From Callipepla californica brunnescens (lineage: Eukaryota > Chordata > Aves > Galliformes > Odontophoridae), in the NCBI GenBank assembly GCA_023055505.1, contig JALIRH010000002.1, positions 38,015,733-38,079,732 of the forward strand: a DNA stretch of 64,000 nucleotides, in the 5' to 3' direction. Numbering within the stretch: position 1 is the stretch's first letter; each line of letters begins with the position of its first letter. The notes beneath the pieces are model-generated. The model saw only the letters and a list, made by a program, of their open reading frames with translations, did not search any database and had not been told where the DNA came from. This document shows positions 1-11,700 of this stretch, one piece after another. The translations under genes were made by a program, and so were the position numbers.

Positions 1-233
1 GCTTCTGATGGTCACAGTTAGCGAGAATCAGCAAGAATCAGCTTTCAGAAAAGACGTAAGTTCTTAAAGAAAGGCAACTATGAAAGCTATGCTTTAGGAA
101 TGTGATCTTGCCTAAAGGTAGGATATATTGTGACATAGACCAAGCAATTTCATGTTTCTATATGCCCAGGAAACAACAACAAAAAAAAAAGTGGGTAACT
201 ATTAAAACAGAGATTCACGGTAATCCTGCAATA
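1..233. other. Unremarkable AT-rich sequence
   Basis: No gene or recognised repeat is visible. An A run follows a CAACAACAAC stretch near 172-190, just upstream of the first CR1 copy. Confidence 0.6.
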
Positions 234-640
234 AATCATAGAATCATAGAATCACCAAGGTTGGAAAAGACCTACAAGATCAACCAGTCCAACCATTCAC
301 CTACCACCCACAGCTCCCACTAAACCATGTCCCTCAACACAACATCCAGTCGTTCCTTGAACACCCCCAGGGTCGGCGACTCCACCACCTCCCTGGGCAG
401 CTCATTCCAGTGCCTGACCACCCTTTCTGAGAAGTAATATTTCCTAATGTCTAACCTGAATCTCCCCTGACACAGCTTGAAACCATTCCCTCTAGTCCTC
501 TCAGTAATTACACAAGAGAAGAGGCCAGCCCACAGCTCACCACAACCTCCCTTCAGGAAGTTATAGAGGGCAATAAGTCTCCCCTGAACCTCCTCTTCTC
601 CAGGCTGAACGTTCCCAGCTCCTTCAGCCTCTCCTCTTAT
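234..640 (-). mobile_element. CR1 retrotransposon fragment, 5'-truncated
   Basis: Read on the plus strand it opens with two copies of the octamer complement (AATCATAGAATCATAGA), then 'ccaaggttggaaaagacc', which is the reverse complement of a CR1 3' end. The usual CR1 landmarks follow in order: the 'cctgaccaccctttctgagaag' block, the 'ctgaatctcccctgacacag' block, and 'cctcttctccaggctgaac' near 590-610. CR1 is the dominant avian LINE (established knowledge). Copies are normally truncated at the 5' end and have no poly-A tail, as here. Homology is lost at about 640. It retains only the far 3' part, so no functional protein is encoded. Confidence 0.95.
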
Positions 641-3600
641 GTTGAATTTGTAGTTTAGAATTCGCAGTGTCTCAAAAAAGGCACCCTGTCTTTGTCAGGC
701 ATTGATAGTAGGTGACATGACTATTTCTTATGCCTTCTGTTTCTAGCACAGTATTATGTAAAGAATGAGAGCATTTTCACTCTCCAGCCTTTGCTTCTGT
801 AATATCCTTCTTCCTGTGATACAAGAAGCCATTGTCCTACCAGGTAGTATCTAAAAAAGCAAAACGAATTTCTCAGAAAAAAATATTTTTTTTCCTGAAA
901 ATCAGTTAAGAGAAAAAAAAACCACTCAAAGAATACAACAGGTTCCAGGGTTTTAGCTTTTGCCTCTCAGAGAATAATTACATGATCTCGTATTTTTAGA
1001 TTCAGTAAACCACTCTAGGTATCAGTCATGGCATTCTGCTGTATTTGCAGAATCATAATTGTGGTTCAATTCCATGAGAACAGAAATTAAGTCCTAAAAA
1101 CACAATTTCTAGGGTAAATCTTTAGCTGAGACACTTTAAAAATAATAATAAAAAAATCATAGGGTGAGTTCACTTCCTGGCAAAGTAAGTTAGATAGTAC
1201 TAAAATGTGTCATGAATATTCATATCACCTTGAGAAAAATCATATGACAACAATAGGGACAGTGTAGAACTTTAGTAAAATCAAAGTTTAAGAAAAGGCA
1301 TGACACTTGTACATGAATAATTATTTCTACAAGTGGTCAAAAGATTATTTACAAAACACCACTAAAAAATTCACGTTAAGTATAAAACAGAGAAAAAGAA
1401 GTTTGACATAGCTAAGCAGGGCAGAGTGAAGGGGACCTAAGAGGTAAAACTTGTGACGTTTCTTTCATGGTGATGAAAATTATGATAATCATTTGCTTCT
1501 GACTTTTCTGCATCGGTCAAATACAGAAATTTGTACTGAGAATTTTCTCATCAAGCCCAGTAATAAAGAAAAAAATATGTCACATTCCTGAAATATTCAA
1601 TGTGCTTTTGCAACAATGTTTTACATGTTTTTACTAAAACTCACTAAATTGTCATTCTGGAATAGGTAATCATATGACCATTTCTGGGCAAAGTTGGAGA
1701 AACGATTATAAGATACAGAAATCTCAACAAAAGTCTCAATAGAGATTTCAGATTAAGAAATGAATGAAAAGTACAGATAGAAAAATAATGAAGAATTGGC
1801 CATTATTCTTCTATGAGGTAATATAGTTTTCCTTTGTGGAAGACTGTATATTTTTGGAAGATTAAAACACCAGCAACTTGAGCTCTTCTTCTGTACATGA
1901 CTAAATATAAACTTTGCAATATAGTGGTAAGACCATGAACCCAAAAATGTTAGAGCAGTTGTAAAGCAGAAGGAAAAAAAAATAAAATAAAAAAGCATTT
2001 AGAAGGATTCTGCCACTAGGCAAAGATGAATTAAAGGACAAGCTAGCCACAGTAAAACACTTAGAGTATGTAAGGCTACAGGCCACCATTTACCTAACTG
2101 AAGAATTTCCAAGGAATAGAAACATTTAGATGGGAGAGATGGTTTGAAATAGAAGACAAACTGAAAAGATGTATTTGTGGAATATCAAAACAGGGACAAC
2201 AACAACAAAAAATAGAAACAGCATAATACAAAACAATTGAACAATTGCTACGAATACAGAAATACAGTATTTTTCCTTGTTGTGCCATAAAACTACTGGA
2301 AGCATCAAGCTGCAATATCTTTTAAACCTTGAACTGAAGTTTTCTGTAGCAGAAAAAAAATATTTCATTCATCTGACCTATGTAAGTACTTGTCTGCTGC
2401 TGAAGTACCCACCATAGGTCAAAAGTAGCTACAGTGGTCTTGAATGTATTTCTGTAATAGTCCAGAAAAAGACATAACAAGAGAAAATGGAAATCTCATT
2501 GTAGTTTTAGTATGGTGATTTCAGTAGTATTTTAAGTTTTTTCAAGATTTTTTTTTTTATTTTTTTTCTCTATTTTGACGGCTATGAAGGGAGGAAAGAA
2601 GTATTTTAGTTTTCCTTAAATGTTGATTAAACTGTTTCACAAGAGTCTGATGAACTTGAGACAGATGAGACAATCATCTGGAACAAACTGTTGCAAGACA
2701 CAGAGACCAAAGGCAGTAATAAGAACAGTACGTATCTTTAGATCCTACTTTCTATGTGGGAAATAGCACAGTAGGAAAGAAAGAATAAAGGAGTGACTGA
2801 GATTGAAGCTAAGGGTAGATATAACAAGAAAGAAGTTGAGAACGATATAAGGCAGAAAATTAAAAGAGAGAAGGGAAACAGGAATTTCTAACTGCCTTCT
2901 AGTAAAAGAAGTTAAATTCTATTCACAATTTTATCTTCGTAATTATATAACAGAACAGATGTTACAAAGACAACCTATCATGTGTAAATAATATATGAAA
3001 AAGGAGATTTTTATCATAGTTGTACTAAAATTGTACTTGTTTTACTGAACAGTATCTTTGCTAGAGTGAAGTGGTTTGTCTCAGATTGTTATGTGGACCT
3101 ATTTCACTGATGTGCAAAGCATAACTGCAGGCTGGAATCATATAGCACAGTATCAGCTGTTTCAGAAAGAATTACAGAGAGCATTGGTCTGATAGGGGCA
3201 AATGATTGTGGCTAAGAAAAATAAATAAACAAACAAAAAAAAAGTAAACAGGAAAAATGGAAGATGACCAATTAAATAAAATCTTTTGTACATAGGAAAG
3301 TAGTTCAGAAAACAAACAAACAAGCAAAAAACAGCACAATCTTAAGTTGATCTAAGTTTACATTACTTGTAAAGGACAAAGAAAGTTAAATCTCAGAAAC
3401 AGATCTCTATGAATTAAAAGGTCTTTGTAGGTTTATTGAAAGATAAGCCATTTAGTTGGGAATCTGATGTATAGCAACTCAGAGTTCATTTCTTCAGCTA
3501 GTAAGTAGTAGTAGAGAAAGAAGCTTGACATTCAGCATTCATTATTTATTACTTTTAGAATAAATAAATGCAGTAAAGGTTTACCATTTTCATTTAAGAA

Positions 3601-6600
3601 AAAGCATATGTTATTTAGTTCATGCAACTCTGAAGCCACTCCTATAATGTGGAAGTGATGCCTGTTGTTAGGCATGGCACAGAAAAAAAATAGACGCCAG
3701 ATTAATATGAAAGAACAAGAAAAGAGTTATTTTATGGACAAAATTACATACATTGAAACCAGGAATACAGTCTCCTTAAACAAGCATATCTAACTTTTTT
3801 CTTCCCATAAAGTATATCACAATTGTTAAGCAAAGTTCCAACGTAAAATTTGCTCTTATAATCACTCAAAAGCACAAGCCTCTTTAAGTTCTTTAAATTT
3901 TACTTTCAAAACTACAATTTATTTTTAAAGAAGCAGAATTTTCTTTGCATTCAGAGGTATTTCCACTACCTTGCAATGGATGAATTCACATTAATAGGTC
4001 CTGGGGAAGCATAGTGTATTTATGTTATTTTTTATTACAAAAAATAATTCTTGCTAAGAGTTGATGATCATAGGAATAATTTTGTTTACTGTTCCTTCCA
4101 CACATTTATGCACATTATCCATTTATACATTTAGAAACCCATGAAACTTATGCAGAAGTGTTTAGCATTCTATTTTGCTGCTTGCCTTTTCATTATCTTT
4201 AGAAAAATAAGAGTGTAAGTTTATAGATTCTAAAACATCTGGATACCAATTAAAGCATTAAAGATATGAATAAAGTATTCTCATACCGTAATAGCATGTA
4301 AGTTTTTAGCCACATAGTGAAATATGAAAATACAAATGAACACTTCCTTCTGCTCTTAGTAATTTTATGAAATGAATTCAGACTTTTTTTTCCTATTTTT
4401 ATGCATTTCTTGTTGAAAAATTGGGTATATTTTCAGTTATTTATCAAGAATTTGAATTTCTGACACAGTAGAGAGTGTAGCCTTCTCATCTATGCCTGAA
4501 ATGCAGTAGGACTTCAATATTTCATTGCCACTGCAATATATCATATTCAAGAAAGAAAAATCTCATGGACGGAAAAATAAGCTCTGAGAGTCTACATGGG
4601 CTTTCTTTGTATAGTGAAGGAATTAACGGATTTATTTAGAGACAAACTTGAACTAGTTCCACAAAGGCTGTGTCTTATCTGATTTCCAGTGATCTTGCTT
4701 AATATTAGGAGTCAAAAGAAGTGGACTTCAGAGTCCAGCGGCACCTCTTTCTACTAGACAGCCTACAAACACATTACAGACTAGGAGAGATAAGAACACA
4801 GATGGCATACACTGTTAGAAGGTATACAGTTAGTTTTACAACACCACCTGGGTAAATAGTCATAAAATATCAAATATTGTCTTGTATTTTACACTGCTGG
4901 CATGTTACAGAAAGATAAACAGAATTACTTTGCCATGACAGTGAAACAATCCATTTATTCTGCACTGTTGCCATTCTGTGCAGAAAAGACTGATTTAATA
5001 ACACAAAAAAACCTTCCAATTTAAGATAAGAATTCTTACAGTATCTGTTCTACTAAATAAACCAGTGCTTCTCTTGTTGGGATTGTCAAAAATGCCTCTT
5101 TACACCATAAATTTGGTAATAATTCCCAAGAAGACATTACAGTAATTACTAAGTAGTGACTGCTCTTAAAAGATCTTTAAAGCAAAATACAAATGCAAGT
5201 AATCATTATAATCATGAATGCATACAAAATGAAGATTGGCATTCAGGGAGTTTCAAGAGTGAAAAGAATTAGAAACGGATTTGGAAGTGTATTTTCTGCA
5301 TGCCTGAAAATTAGCTACACTATTATATGGTCTCTAAAATAATGCTAAATCCACATATCTGCCTTAAATCTTCTCCTTCCTTACTGCATATTTTCAGTGC
5401 ATAAGTACTTAATTTGGTATTCATTTGTATTCCAGCAAAGCTAACAGCAAGGTTTTTTACCTGCATAGAAAAATATACTAGTGGTCTTCAAGTTCCAGTT
5501 AAAAACAAACAGTTCTTGAGAACTTCACACTGTTGAGCACGTATATTTCCCACATATGACATATTTTAATAAACAAGCACTGTTTTCTGGTTTCTTGTTA
5601 AGGAAAATACAGCATCAAGGTAAGAAACTGCATAGAAGTACAGGAGTGATAATGCCAAAGGCAGTTTTCAGAAGCATTTATTTTTCCAATCTCCCTGCTT
5701 GTTTCTCCTTGGGCTCTTCCTTGCCAGTTCCTTAAATCACATTTACTACAGAAAGCCTCAGGACTTTCATTATTCTGCCTTTAGAATTTGCTCTTGCTAG
5801 TGCTTTACAAGACCATTTCCCTGCTACTTCTAAAACCTAAGAAAATTATCAGGATTTCACAAAACCAGACCCAGATTCTTCTATGGTTGCTAGGTAAGCA
5901 TCCATACTCCATGCACTGTGCCAAACAACCACTCACACTGCACACGTTAGTTAGTAACCTTCACATATCAACTGACAAAAAAAAGGATAATTCTGTTAGC
6001 AATTCTAATGTATCTTCCTGTAACACCAATGTTGTATATTCAAAAATGATATATATTTTTTTCTAATTGCTTCTTTTATTTGCTTCATCACTAGTGCATT
6101 TGTTCTTTCATTTCTAAACCAGACCATATAAAAATCCAGATTTTATTAAAGCTAAGAAACAGAAGAAAGATAACTTTAATGGAGCCAGACTCATTTGGAC
6201 ATTTTGATAAAACCTGCAGCGCATATCAGGATAGCCATATTGTTTCCACAACAAATTATTTGGGAGGCCCAGTAAACCAAGTATTCTCATAGTAAACTCT
6301 CTTGAGGGAATGTAGTCAATAAACTACGTTTTTTTTCTTCCTCACATGTATTTTTCCTCTTATTATTAGTATGTCTACACAGAATGAATTATAAAAGGAC
6401 TTCACTGTGGAGAAATTCTAAAGAAGAATTTCTATGTCTGGAAAAGATTATTAATTTTCATGTTTAATTATTTCTAGTACTCAAGAGAAAAAAATTCCAA
6501 TAGACTTAAAGATATTACTGTAAGAGCATTAGAAGCACTGGATTTTAAGATAACAAATTACTACATTATGCAAAAATAGAACACTTCATCATGAGCAAGA

Positions 6601-9600
6601 GAGTGAACAATATATATAAATTTTAGTTTAGGCCGATAAAAGTGGGCACACTGTGGCATTGTTCCTCATATGGTAATTTAGGCATTTTCTTACAGAACAA
6701 TTCTCATTATATAGTTTATAATGGCAAAGTAATTTATCCACTATAATTTATCAGTAATGTGCAGGTATATTTAAAAAAATGCAAATACAGCATTTTTTTC
6801 ATTCAATTTTTTGCTTTTTTAACTGGCCTCATCATTCAAATGAATGCTTCCTTTCCTCTTTTTGTTATTTTAGCAAGGATAATACATACATAACTATTAA
6901 TACCAATAACTATATTGATATTATACTGTGTTGTACTGCAATATATGTCTAAAACTAGATCAATAATCTTTTATACTCAATAGAAAGGTAATACTAAAGA
7001 TCACAACATTTATACCATAGAGAATAGCAAAGAAACAAGTAAAAATATATCAGCTTTTTGCATCTCTTCATTTATAAAAAGCTTATGCTTCAACTTTTTA
7101 AAGCTTTGTAATTCAATGTTCAATTTGCATGCAAATTGAAGAGTTTCAAAGTGCAATACATTAAGATTTACATCTTCATTTCTGTGATTTCCCTCTCCTT
7201 CTTTTCTTCCATATCTATATAAATTCTTCCTAATTAGACTAAGTTAACAACACATGTAAAGTAGTTTGTTGTAATTTACTTCTGTAAATAACTGTGCAGA
7301 TTCTGTTCAAACATGCATTCATTCATCCACTGTAAAGAATACAAAACCTCTCATGGTTGCTTAGCAGACAAAATTTAAGTGCCATAATCTTATTAAATGT
7401 TCTGCCTGGAAAGGCATTCTTTTAAAAAGAATAAGCATTAGAAACAAATTCCGAGGAAAAAAACAACAGCATACATTTTCTATTTTTGCACTGATAATTG
7501 ACTAGCCTTGTCTCAATTGATAATCTTCTTTTCTGTTCATCAGATGCATTTAAGAACATCTAAAAACTCAGTGCTTCCAAAAGTGAAACTAAAATGTAAT
7601 AGAAATATAATTAATTTATTAAATAGGCTAGGTTTCAGGTGCTTTTTCTCCCATCAGAAGAAGAGAATTCAATCAATTTCCAGGTTCAGTGCATGATGGT
7701 TACAATTCTTTATGTTGAAAGAGACTACTATAGAGAAATGTTGTGGGTTTTTTTCTTCTGTACTTCAAAGTAATATCTCTCTAAGTGTGTTTCATTAATT
7801 TTAGATATCCTTCTTTCTTCTGGCTGAACAAAGACTCACGGTAAAAACATTCTAGTGAGGAAGTGATTAAATAGTGTTTACTGTCCAGTCAGTTTACTAG
7901 CACTAGAAAAAGCCTGTAATTCCTTGAGCACCCCAAGAAGATGGTAGATGAACGACAGCAGGAAAAGAACTCTGAATGATCAAAAAAGAAGGTGTAATTA
8001 AGCAAAAAGAGTTGAATTCCACACTGTCCAGGCAAAAAGAACTCTCACGCTACTGATGAAAATTATCAAGAAGGACCAGGTTTGTTACTTCAGCTTGGTG
8101 AGGAATGGATGAGAGGAAAATAAGGAAACCATAGCAACTTGGACTTTTTTGAAAATAAACATATACTTTATTACTGAAGAACTGTGACTTGCTGTTTTTC
8201 CACTTCTAGAAGGAAATAAAATCTGCTAAAGACAATTAACTGAGAATTTACTTTTTGGAAATGCTGAGAACCAGAATAATTGCATATGTGACAATGAGAG
8301 ACAGAAAAAAAGAACATCGCCAGAGATAATGCTCAAAGCAGAACTGCAGCTCACCCGCTCTTACCATCAAGTCCACTTCCCCAATAAGCTACTTAAGTAT
8401 TTTTATGTAACTTATATAACTTGTCATACTTCGGCAGACTATAAATCCCTTCCAAGAAATTACCCTAATAATTAAACCATAGAACCAAGCTTGTTCACTT
8501 TCTCTGAGGCCTTAAAAGAATCTGTAATTGCCCTTACTGTGGTACAAAAATTTCAACCCACCTAAGAAATGACAACAGGCTTTGACCTTTCTCTGAATAT
8601 GTTAAACCAGTTCACATGTACTACATGTATTCCAGCAGAAGGAAATATGGCCCACTCTTGGTTTCTCATATCCTAATAAGTGATTCAAACACTTTGACAT
8701 TGACAGAAGACAAGGGTCCTGACCAGCTGCAGCTAACAGTTGTCCTACAAGAACATTTCCAAAAACTAAAACAGCTTAAATCTATACTAGCGCCTGTTTA
8801 GTGCCTTGGTGTGACCTAGATGACAGCCTGGTTGTTCTCAGTCATACTTAAAATTTAACTTCTAAGCACCAAACTTTACAAGCTTCCAGGAGCAATATGT
8901 TTTGGATGCAAGTGCCAACACTGGCAGTTCAGCAGCACTTGTAGGTAAAAAGTCTCCTTAAGTTTTAGTACAATATTCTATAGTTTCTCTTTGAAATTGG
9001 CTTAGTTCTACAAATAATGTAATTACACACACTGTTGCATCAATATCAGAATTACACTGTGCATGAAAAATTTAAATGTTTCCTTTAAATAATAGTCACT
9101 GGTTTAAGAAGTATGAGATCACTTAAATAAACATTATTCTACACTTACTCTTTTTAAGACAGTGCTTTCATCAGATAGACTAGGAGAAAGGGAATCTCAG
9201 AAAAATTGTCAGAAAAATTACCAGAAGCATTGTGGAATGCATGAGGAATCACAGCCACAGTAGCAAGACAGTGACTAGGAAAGCTTAAAAATGTAAGACG
9301 ATCTAATTCTATGAGCAGAACAAGGTTTCATCAGTGTCTATGCTAAAATTCATAGATTTCCAGTACAGTCCTTTTTTCCCCTTTTTTTTCCCCCAGTAGA
9401 AAAGGATTATAACAGCATTTCAGATTTAGTAGAAGTGAGTGGAGCCTGAATTGGCTAATGAGGTCCATGACAAATCAGGGGTGAATGTAGGAAGCAGGAA
9501 TGGACGCCTATATTAGAAAATAACAGAATAAGGTAGGTGTTTTTGGTTTTTTTTTAAGCAGGATGGTAGTTGAAAGGCAACTCTGAGGGATGAAAGAAAC

Positions 9601-9724
9601 ATAAAGAGATGTTGGTACTAGCAGATGAAAGAAATGAAGAAATGAGTTATCTTCTCTAAAAGTAATGTTAATATTTCAGTGATACATAGAACATGGTGTG
9701 CCATACTCTCAATATCCCCAGAGG
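641..9724. other. Long AT-rich stretch without recognisable genes or TEs
   Basis: About 9 kb with no coding signature. All open frames are under about 95 codons, of low complexity, and without recognisable motifs. Short A/T runs, AAAC-type tracts (3228-3243, 3310-3330) and a 22-bp palindrome at 7119-7140 are the only structures I can point to. It could be intronic or intergenic. Diverged repeats beyond visual recognition may be present. Confidence 0.55.
7119..7140. promoter_or_regulatory. 22-bp perfect palindrome with two overlapping octamer motifs
   Basis: The half-site TTCAATTTGCA is followed directly by its reverse complement. Inside it, ATTTGCAT (7123-7130) and ATGCAAAT (7129-7136) are the two orientations of the octamer bound by POU/Oct homeodomain proteins, overlapping by two bases. 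The palindrome and motifs are seen directly. Binding in vivo is only inference, since no promoter or conserved context is visible. In AT-rich DNA it could also be chance. Confidence 0.35.
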
Positions 9725-9820
9725 AAAAACAAACAAACAAACAAACAAACAAAAAAAAAACCAAAGCAAAAAACAAACAAGGAACAGAAAACAACAACAA
9801 AAAAAAAAAAAAACAAAAAC
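9725..9820. repeat. (AAAC)n and poly-A low-complexity tract
   Basis: Six or so AAAC units are followed by A10, mixed A/C sequence and a second A run of about 15. It is simple-sequence DNA. I see no adjoining retroposed body on either side that would make it a poly-A tail. Confidence 0.85.
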
Positions 9821-10269
9821 CAAGGAAATTAGAGGAGCCAAGGCCATGTTAAAGACTGTGATTTAATGATAAATTAGGTCTGCTTGTAAAAGTATCTTAG
9901 CCACAGAGATTAATGTAAACAGGACAGCTGAGCTTTGAGCATTCAGCTGTTATTTCATCATTTCAGAAATTTCTTCCAGATCAAGCTGGTTTTGTTCTTG
10001 GTGGAACACTCCCTATTTTATATTCAATATTTAGCATGCTGCCCACAGCTGCCTGCTGCCAAGTCACAGTTTTGACTCCAAAAACTCTCTATGCAACCTG
10101 TTCTGTTTACTTAGAACTGACTAATTACCTTTGGAATAAAAAGGGTTTCTTACACTTAAATTGTTTTTCTTCTCAAGAGGAAGAGACACCAACATGACGA
10201 CATGGGGAGGGGACAGTTGCATTGTGAGCTGTGTCAGTCCATATACAGCCCATAGGCTAGACATGCCTG

Positions 10270-10480
10270 GTGTAGTCCAACTCCCTGCTAAATCAGCTTG
10301 CATACAGCAGTTCACACAGAAAAGCATCCAGGCAGGTTTGATTGTCTCCAGAGAACAAGATTTCACAACCGCTCTGGGCAGCCTGTTCCAGGCTCTGTCA
10401 CTCTTCAAAGTACTTTCTCATGCTCACATGGAATTTCTTATGTTCCAGTTTGCACACATTGTCCCTGGTTCTGTCACTGG
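10270..10480 (-). mobile_element. CR1 fragment, 3'-proximal part
   Basis: The plus strand shows CR1 landmarks in reverse-complement order: 'gtccaactccctgctaaa', 'catccaggcaggtttgat', 'ctctgggcagcctgttcca', and 'gttccagtttgcacacattg'. The terminal octamers are missing at the left edge, so the copy has lost its extreme 3' end or was cut by later change. Its left boundary abuts a short motif (10254-10275) that resembles one at 13337-13358. No protein is retained. Confidence 0.88.
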
Positions 10481-10784
10481 AAACATAAACAAAATATAGA
10501 CCTAAAAAAGAAGGTTAAGCCAGCCACAAGAACACAGGTATTCTCTGAGAAGTGCTCCTGTTTCCTACAAGGAAATCAGCACCCTATGTTTCAATTTATG
10601 ACTTAGAAGAAAAACTTTAGTAACACTCCTAAATAAATAATTCTTAAATCCTACTTCCATAGAGCAAAGGAAAGCAAAGCCAGTACCTTCTACTGGGATA
10701 CAAGCACCATGGGGCAAAAGATTACAAAGAAAAAAAAAATATCCCACTCTTTCCAATGACAGCTTGAGAAGAGCGTAATCTTGA
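10481..10784. other. Spacer between CR1 and LTR-like repeat
   Basis: No gene is recognised. A short A run lies at 10730-10740. The sequence 'ggggcaaaagatt' near 10711 may belong to the start of the LTR-like repeat that follows, but I cannot fix that boundary. Confidence 0.4.
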
Positions 10785-10960
10785 TCCAGAAATGTTGTTC
10801 CCTCAGCTGCTAGCCCATAAATGACAGAGAGAAGGAGTGGACTCAGGGTCTACTCCTTCTGGTCACTGAGGTGCAAGGCTTGAACCTGAGCTCTCGAGGT
10901 TAGCCACACCTTCTCACTTGGTGCTCAATCATTGGTTCCTGGAAATCTCATGCACACTTC
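10785..10960 (+). repeat. Unassigned LTR-like interspersed repeat, copy 1
   Basis: It shares an ordered set of blocks with 39335-39530: 'cccataaatg' / 'cccttaaatg', then 'gtggactcagggtctactcc' / 'gtggagccaggctccacc', then 'ggtcactgaggtgcaaggct' / 'agtcacacaggtacattgcc', then 'ggtgctcaatcattggttc' / 'gtgatcaatcagtggttc'. The similarity was found by eye within this window. The order of blocks argues for common descent. I suspect an avian endogenous-retrovirus LTR or other interspersed repeat but cannot name the family. No TG...CA ends or target duplication were established. Confidence 0.55.
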
Positions 10961-11070
10961 CATTATAACTAATCCTCTAAATACATTGTTCATAGGCCAC
11001 TTTGCAAGACACAAACAAAAGCGTGGAGAAAAATCCCAGAACATTACTGTATGCTTAATAGTTTAAAGGA

Positions 11071-11570
11071 GTACTACGTCCAGGCCTGGGGCCCCAGCAC
11101 AAGATGAAGAGTTCTTGGAATGGGTCCAGAGGAGGGCCACTAAGATGATCAGAGGGCTGAAGCATCTCTTCCACGAAGAAAGGTTGAGGGAACTAGCCGG
11201 GAGAAGAGAAATCTCCAGGAAGACTTCACTGTGGCTTTCCAGTACTTGAAGGGAACATATAAACAGGAGGGGGAACAAATGTTCACATGAGTTTATAGTG
11301 ATAATACAAGGGGAAATAGTGTTAAACTAAGACAGGGGAAATTTAGGTTAGATACTAGCAGGAAGTTTTTCACACAGAGGATGGTGATGCACTGAAACAG
11401 GTTGTCCAGACAGGCTGTGGATGCCCTATTCCTGGGGTTATTCAAAGCAAGGCTGGATGTGGCTCTGGGCAGCTTGGTCTAGCAGCTGGTGACCCTGCCT
11501 TTGGCAGGGGGGATGAAACTAGATGATCCTTAAGGTCCTTTTCAACACAGACCATTCTATGATTCTATGA
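11071..11570 (+). mobile_element. CR1 fragment with intact 3' end
   Basis: This is the best-preserved plus-strand CR1. It starts in the end of the ORF2 coding region ('gtccaggcctggggcccc', 'gtccagaggagggccactaa') and runs through the 3' untranslated part. It ends with tandem octamers, ATTCTATGATTCTATGA at 11554-11570, the hallmark of CR1 termination. It is truncated at the 5' end relative to a full CR1 of about 4.5 kb (family knowledge). Frames are disrupted throughout. An A17 run and an AAAC tract follow 40 bp downstream but are not a CR1 tail. Confidence 0.96.
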
Positions 11571-11610
11571 CTGTGATTCCAGATAATAAAATTCAGGAAG
11601 TATGTGGCAG

Positions 11611-11700
11611 AAAAAAAAAAAAAAAAATGTATGTGGAGAAAATTTTGCTAACTTTACACACACAAAAACAAACAGACAAACAAAAAAAACAAACAAACAC
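11611..11700. repeat. A17 run and (AAAC)n-like tract
   Basis: A17 occupies 11611-11627. An A/C-rich stretch of AAAC units lies at 11657-11700 with ordinary sequence between them. Simple-sequence DNA. Confidence 0.85.

Noticed and set aside
10161..10606. Overlapping plus-strand frames of 112 and 102 codons
   Set aside because: They are translations of the antisense strand of the CR1 fragment at 10270-10480 and flanking DNA.
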